Under the pieces are notes generated by a model. That model saw only the letters and a program-made list of their open reading frames with translations. It was not told the origin of the DNA and did not search any database. Shown here piece after piece: positions 6,165 to 8,220 of a stretch of DNA of 8,220 nt. Source of the DNA: Desulfocapsa sp. (GTDB taxonomy: Bacteria; Desulfobacterota; Desulfobulbia; Desulfobulbales; Desulfocapsaceae); NCBI GenBank assembly GCA_020717935.1, contig DYDK01000074.1, forward strand, positions 1 to 8,220, given 5' to 3'. The stretch's first letter is position 1, and the number at the start of each line of letters is the position of its first letter. A program made the translations under genes and the position numbers.

Positions 6165-6173
6165 GTGTTGAGT
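6165..6173. repeat. Right 9-bp target-site duplication
   Basis: Second copy of GTGTTGAGT, directly abutting the right terminal repeat. Removing the element and one copy rejoins asnS to GGGGGGCAGTGACGGG, giving a ~59-bp asnS-menG spacer. Confidence 0.88.
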
Positions 6174-6230
6174 GGGGGGCAGTGACGGGAAAATGAACGA
6201 AAATATGCTGTCAGAGAGGAGAGTGGGCGG

Positions 6231-6914
6231 GTGAGTAAGGGGCCTGGTGTACAAAAGATGTTTGATGCCATTGCCGGTTCATATGATCTGATGAACCGGG
6301 TGATGACTCTGGGGCAGGATCAGCGCTGGCGTCGGTTTGTGGTGCAAAAGGTTCTAAATCCGGGGGCGGGATGGGCATTGGATCTGGCAACCGGAACTGG
6401 CGATATTGCCGCCTTGACGCGCAAGACCTATCCGCATTGCCGGGTGCTTGGCGCTGATTTTTCTCAAAATATGCTCAAAGAGGCCAAACAACGGTTTGCC
6501 GCAATGGATATTGACTGGCAGGCCTGTGATGCCAACTTCCTGCCCTATGGCGATAACAGCTTCGAGTCGGTGAGCTTTGGTTATCTGCTCAGAAATGTCG
6601 ATGATGCCCTGGCCGTGCTCAAAGAGGTGCATCGGGTTTTGAAGCCGGGTGGGCGGGTGGTCTGCCTGGATACGACGCCGCCGCGTAAAAATCTGTGGTA
6701 TCCCCTGGTGCGTTTTTATTTCCGTTTCGGCATTCCCTTCTTAGGGCGTTTGATCGCCAAGGACGAAGCCGCCTATGCTTATCTCACCGGTTCAACGATG
6801 GATTTTCATAGTGCCGAGGCCCTGGCCGCTCTTTTTGTCGAGGCCGGGTTTGAGCAGGTTGGCTACCGACGGTTTATGCTGGGAACCATCGGGATTCATT
6901 GGGGACACAAGTAA
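6231..6914 (+). CDS. ubiE/menG: Demethylmenaquinone methyltransferase (UbiE/MenG family)
   Basis: This SAM-dependent enzyme methylates demethylmenaquinone to menaquinone (in some bacteria also the ubiquinone precursor). I favour MenG because the setting suggests an anaerobe. The 227-residue product has MFDAIAGSYDLMNRVMTLGQDQRW at the N-terminus, the SAM-binding DLATGTGDIA, GADFSQNML, the FGYLLRNVDD segment and the second signature RVLKPGGRVVCLDTTPP. In relatives that signature usually ends in E-x-S, here D-x-T. GTG is the start, since AGAGGAG at 6215-6221 precedes it by 9 nt and no upstream in-frame ATG fits. The gene is full length. It was probably the fourth gene of the ttcA-DUF89-asnS unit before the element inserted upstream. 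Confidence 0.93.
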   Translation: MSKGPGVQKMFDAIAGSYDLMNRVMTLGQDQRWRRFVVQKVLNPGAGWALDLATGTGDIAALTRKTYPHCRVLGADFSQNMLKEAKQRFAAMDIDWQACDANFLPYGDNSFESVSFGYLLRNVDDALAVLKEVHRVLKPGGRVVCLDTTPPRKNLWYPLVRFYFRFGIPFLGRLIAKDEAAYAYLTGSTMDFHSAEALAALFVEAGFEQVGYRRFMLGTIGIHWGHK

Positions 6915-6961
6915 GAAAATAAATATTATATTTGAAAAACGACCAGTTAATTGTAAAGAAT

Positions 6962-8191
6962 ATGGAAAAGAATACACCTGAAAAAGAGCTGAAGTTTCGC
7001 TGGAAAAGGTATAGAGAGTTCCTTCATCAATACCTTCCTCAAGCTGATGGCGCATTTGTATTTTCAAGACTCAACATATTCTATTTTACGGGTACTTTTG
7101 CCAATGGTGTTCTTTGGCTTCCCAAAGAAGGCGAACCCATATTATTTTGTCGGCGTGGGAGCGAAAGAGCAAAAATAGAAACCCCACTAAAAAACATTAT
7201 CTCATTCAGTTCATACGGCGATATTGAACAAGCCTTTGGCGATTTTGGAATAACTATCCCTTCTCAAATCGCAGCAGAGATGAATGGATTACCATGGTCA
7301 CTCTCAAAAAGTCTCACCAAGCATCTGCCTGATATGAAGTTTCTCCCTGGAGATAATCTCATTGCCATGACTCGTGCCAAAAAGTCAGAATGGGAATTGG
7401 AAATTTTAAGAGAAGCTGGCAAAAGACATAACACATGTTTAACGCTGCTCTTACCCTCCTTCCTCCATGAAGGCATCACTGAATTACAAATTGCTCATAA
7501 AATTTCTGAAATATTTTACTCTGAAGGTCACCATGGCGTATTAAGAATGGACACCTTTGGTGAAGAAGCATTTTTAGGACATATTGCTGTTGGTGACAGC
7601 GCCAATTATCCAAGTGTTTTTAATGGTCCCGTTGGCCTTAGAGGTGCCCACCCAGCAATACCTTTCATGGGATCAAATAAAATTAAATGGGGTTTAAATC
7701 AACCCCTTACCATAGATAACGGGTTTACCCTTGCCGGTTACCATACCGATAAAACGCAGATATATTGGCTTGGAAACAAAAACAGCATTCCTGAATCTTT
7801 GAAAAATGCCCATAATTTCTGCGTTGAAATGCAATCTATAATCGCTGAACAATTACGCCCAGGGGCAATACCAAGTCAATTATGGAAGCAATGCGTAGAG
7901 ATTGTAACTAAATCACCTTGGAAGGCCGGTTTTATGGGGCTTGGAAAAAATAAGGTGAATTTTGTCGGGCATGGTATAGGCCTCGCCATTGACGAATATC
8001 CAGTAATAGCGAAAGGTTTTGATCTACCATTAGAAGCAGGTATGGTACTGGCGATTGAACCCAAAATTGGAGTCCCTGGTATTGGAATGGTTGGCACGGA
8101 AAACACTTTTGAGGTAACTCCTCAAGGGGGACAATCAATGACAGGAAATAATTACGAAATAATAACTACAGACCTCGTCAATCATGGATAA
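6962..8191 (+). CDS. M24-family metallopeptidase (Xaa-Pro dipeptidase/creatinase type)
   Basis: The 409-residue product has the two-part plan of PepQ/creatinase proteins: an N-terminal domain (through about residue 150) and a C-terminal pita-bread domain. The likely metal ligands are all visible in order: D in LTIDNGF, D in GYHTDKTQ, H in FVGHGIGL, E in LAIEPKIG and E in GTENTFEV. A dinuclear metallopeptidase cutting X-Pro bonds is therefore plausible, though family members with other substrates exist. The frame opens at a TTG at 6932 without a ribosome-binding site; I use the ATG at 6962, also with only a weak AAAG before it. It is complete and starts 47 nt after menG. Its DNA is markedly AT-richer than menG and asnS, suggesting a different history. 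Confidence 0.88.
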   Translation: MEKNTPEKELKFRWKRYREFLHQYLPQADGAFVFSRLNIFYFTGTFANGVLWLPKEGEPILFCRRGSERAKIETPLKNIISFSSYGDIEQAFGDFGITIPSQIAAEMNGLPWSLSKSLTKHLPDMKFLPGDNLIAMTRAKKSEWELEILREAGKRHNTCLTLLLPSFLHEGITELQIAHKISEIFYSEGHHGVLRMDTFGEEAFLGHIAVGDSANYPSVFNGPVGLRGAHPAIPFMGSNKIKWGLNQPLTIDNGFTLAGYHTDKTQIYWLGNKNSIPESLKNAHNFCVEMQSIIAEQLRPGAIPSQLWKQCVEIVTKSPWKAGFMGLGKNKVNFVGHGIGLAIDEYPVIAKGFDLPLEAGMVLAIEPKIGVPGIGMVGTENTFEVTPQGGQSMTGNNYEIITTDLVNHG

Positions 8192-8220
8192 GCAATAGCC
8201 TTGGAACCCTCTGTTTCATT
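8192..8220. other. Right edge, nothing recognised
   Basis: The 29 bases after the peptidase stop codon hold no hairpin or start signal that I can support. Confidence 0.4.

Overview
The window reads as a piece of chromosome from a Gram-negative bacterium, most plausibly a sulfate-reducer-like member of the former Deltaproteobacteria (Desulfobacterota). This is inferred from gene content and style: a bacterial AsnRS, a menaquinone-type UbiE/MenG methyltransferase, a short TtcA-type thiolase-like enzyme paired with a DUF89 protein, a diderm-type lipoprotein, and a palindromic TTCGAYATTC repeat of a style I associate with these genomes. No taxonomic search was possible.

Layout. On the minus strand (1-1240) a strong sigma70-type promoter drives tRNA-Gly(GCC). 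A rho-independent hairpin follows, then rplM (L13) and rpsI (S9), closed by a second terminator at 55-91. The rest lies on the plus strand: a stand-alone hisB; a lipoprotein gene with a weak CsgG/LpoB/FlgO-like look and its own terminator; then a tight cluster of ttcA-like, DUF89 phosphatase-like and asnS genes, followed by ubiE/menG. The ttcA-like and DUF89 genes overlap by ATGA, and DUF89 and asnS are 15-30 bp apart. The last gene is a complete M24-family metallopeptidase (Xaa-Pro dipeptidase/creatinase type). It is clearly AT-richer than the genes before it and may have been acquired separately.

The least ordinary part is the ~300-bp gap between asnS and menG. It is explained by one insertion, a 234-bp non-autonomous element (5931-6164). 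The element has 33-bp terminal inverted repeats (30/33 matching) and is flanked by a perfect 9-bp target duplication, GTGTTGAGT. The duplicated target contains the asnS stop codon, so the AsnRS protein is unchanged while the asnS-menG spacer grew by 243 bp. Inside lie a run of six TTCGAC/ATTCGAY-like heptamers, a nested hairpin, and a 44-codon reading frame with a near-perfect Shine-Dalgarno. With the element and one target copy removed, asnS and menG would be about 59 bp apart, consistent with an ancestral ttcA-DUF89-asnS-menG operon.

Working together: the left block serves translation (glycine tRNA, two ribosomal proteins). The central cluster combines tRNA thiolation, a possible metabolite-repair phosphatase and tRNA charging. 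menG completes menaquinone for anaerobic respiration, and hisB supplies one step of histidine synthesis away from any visible his operon.
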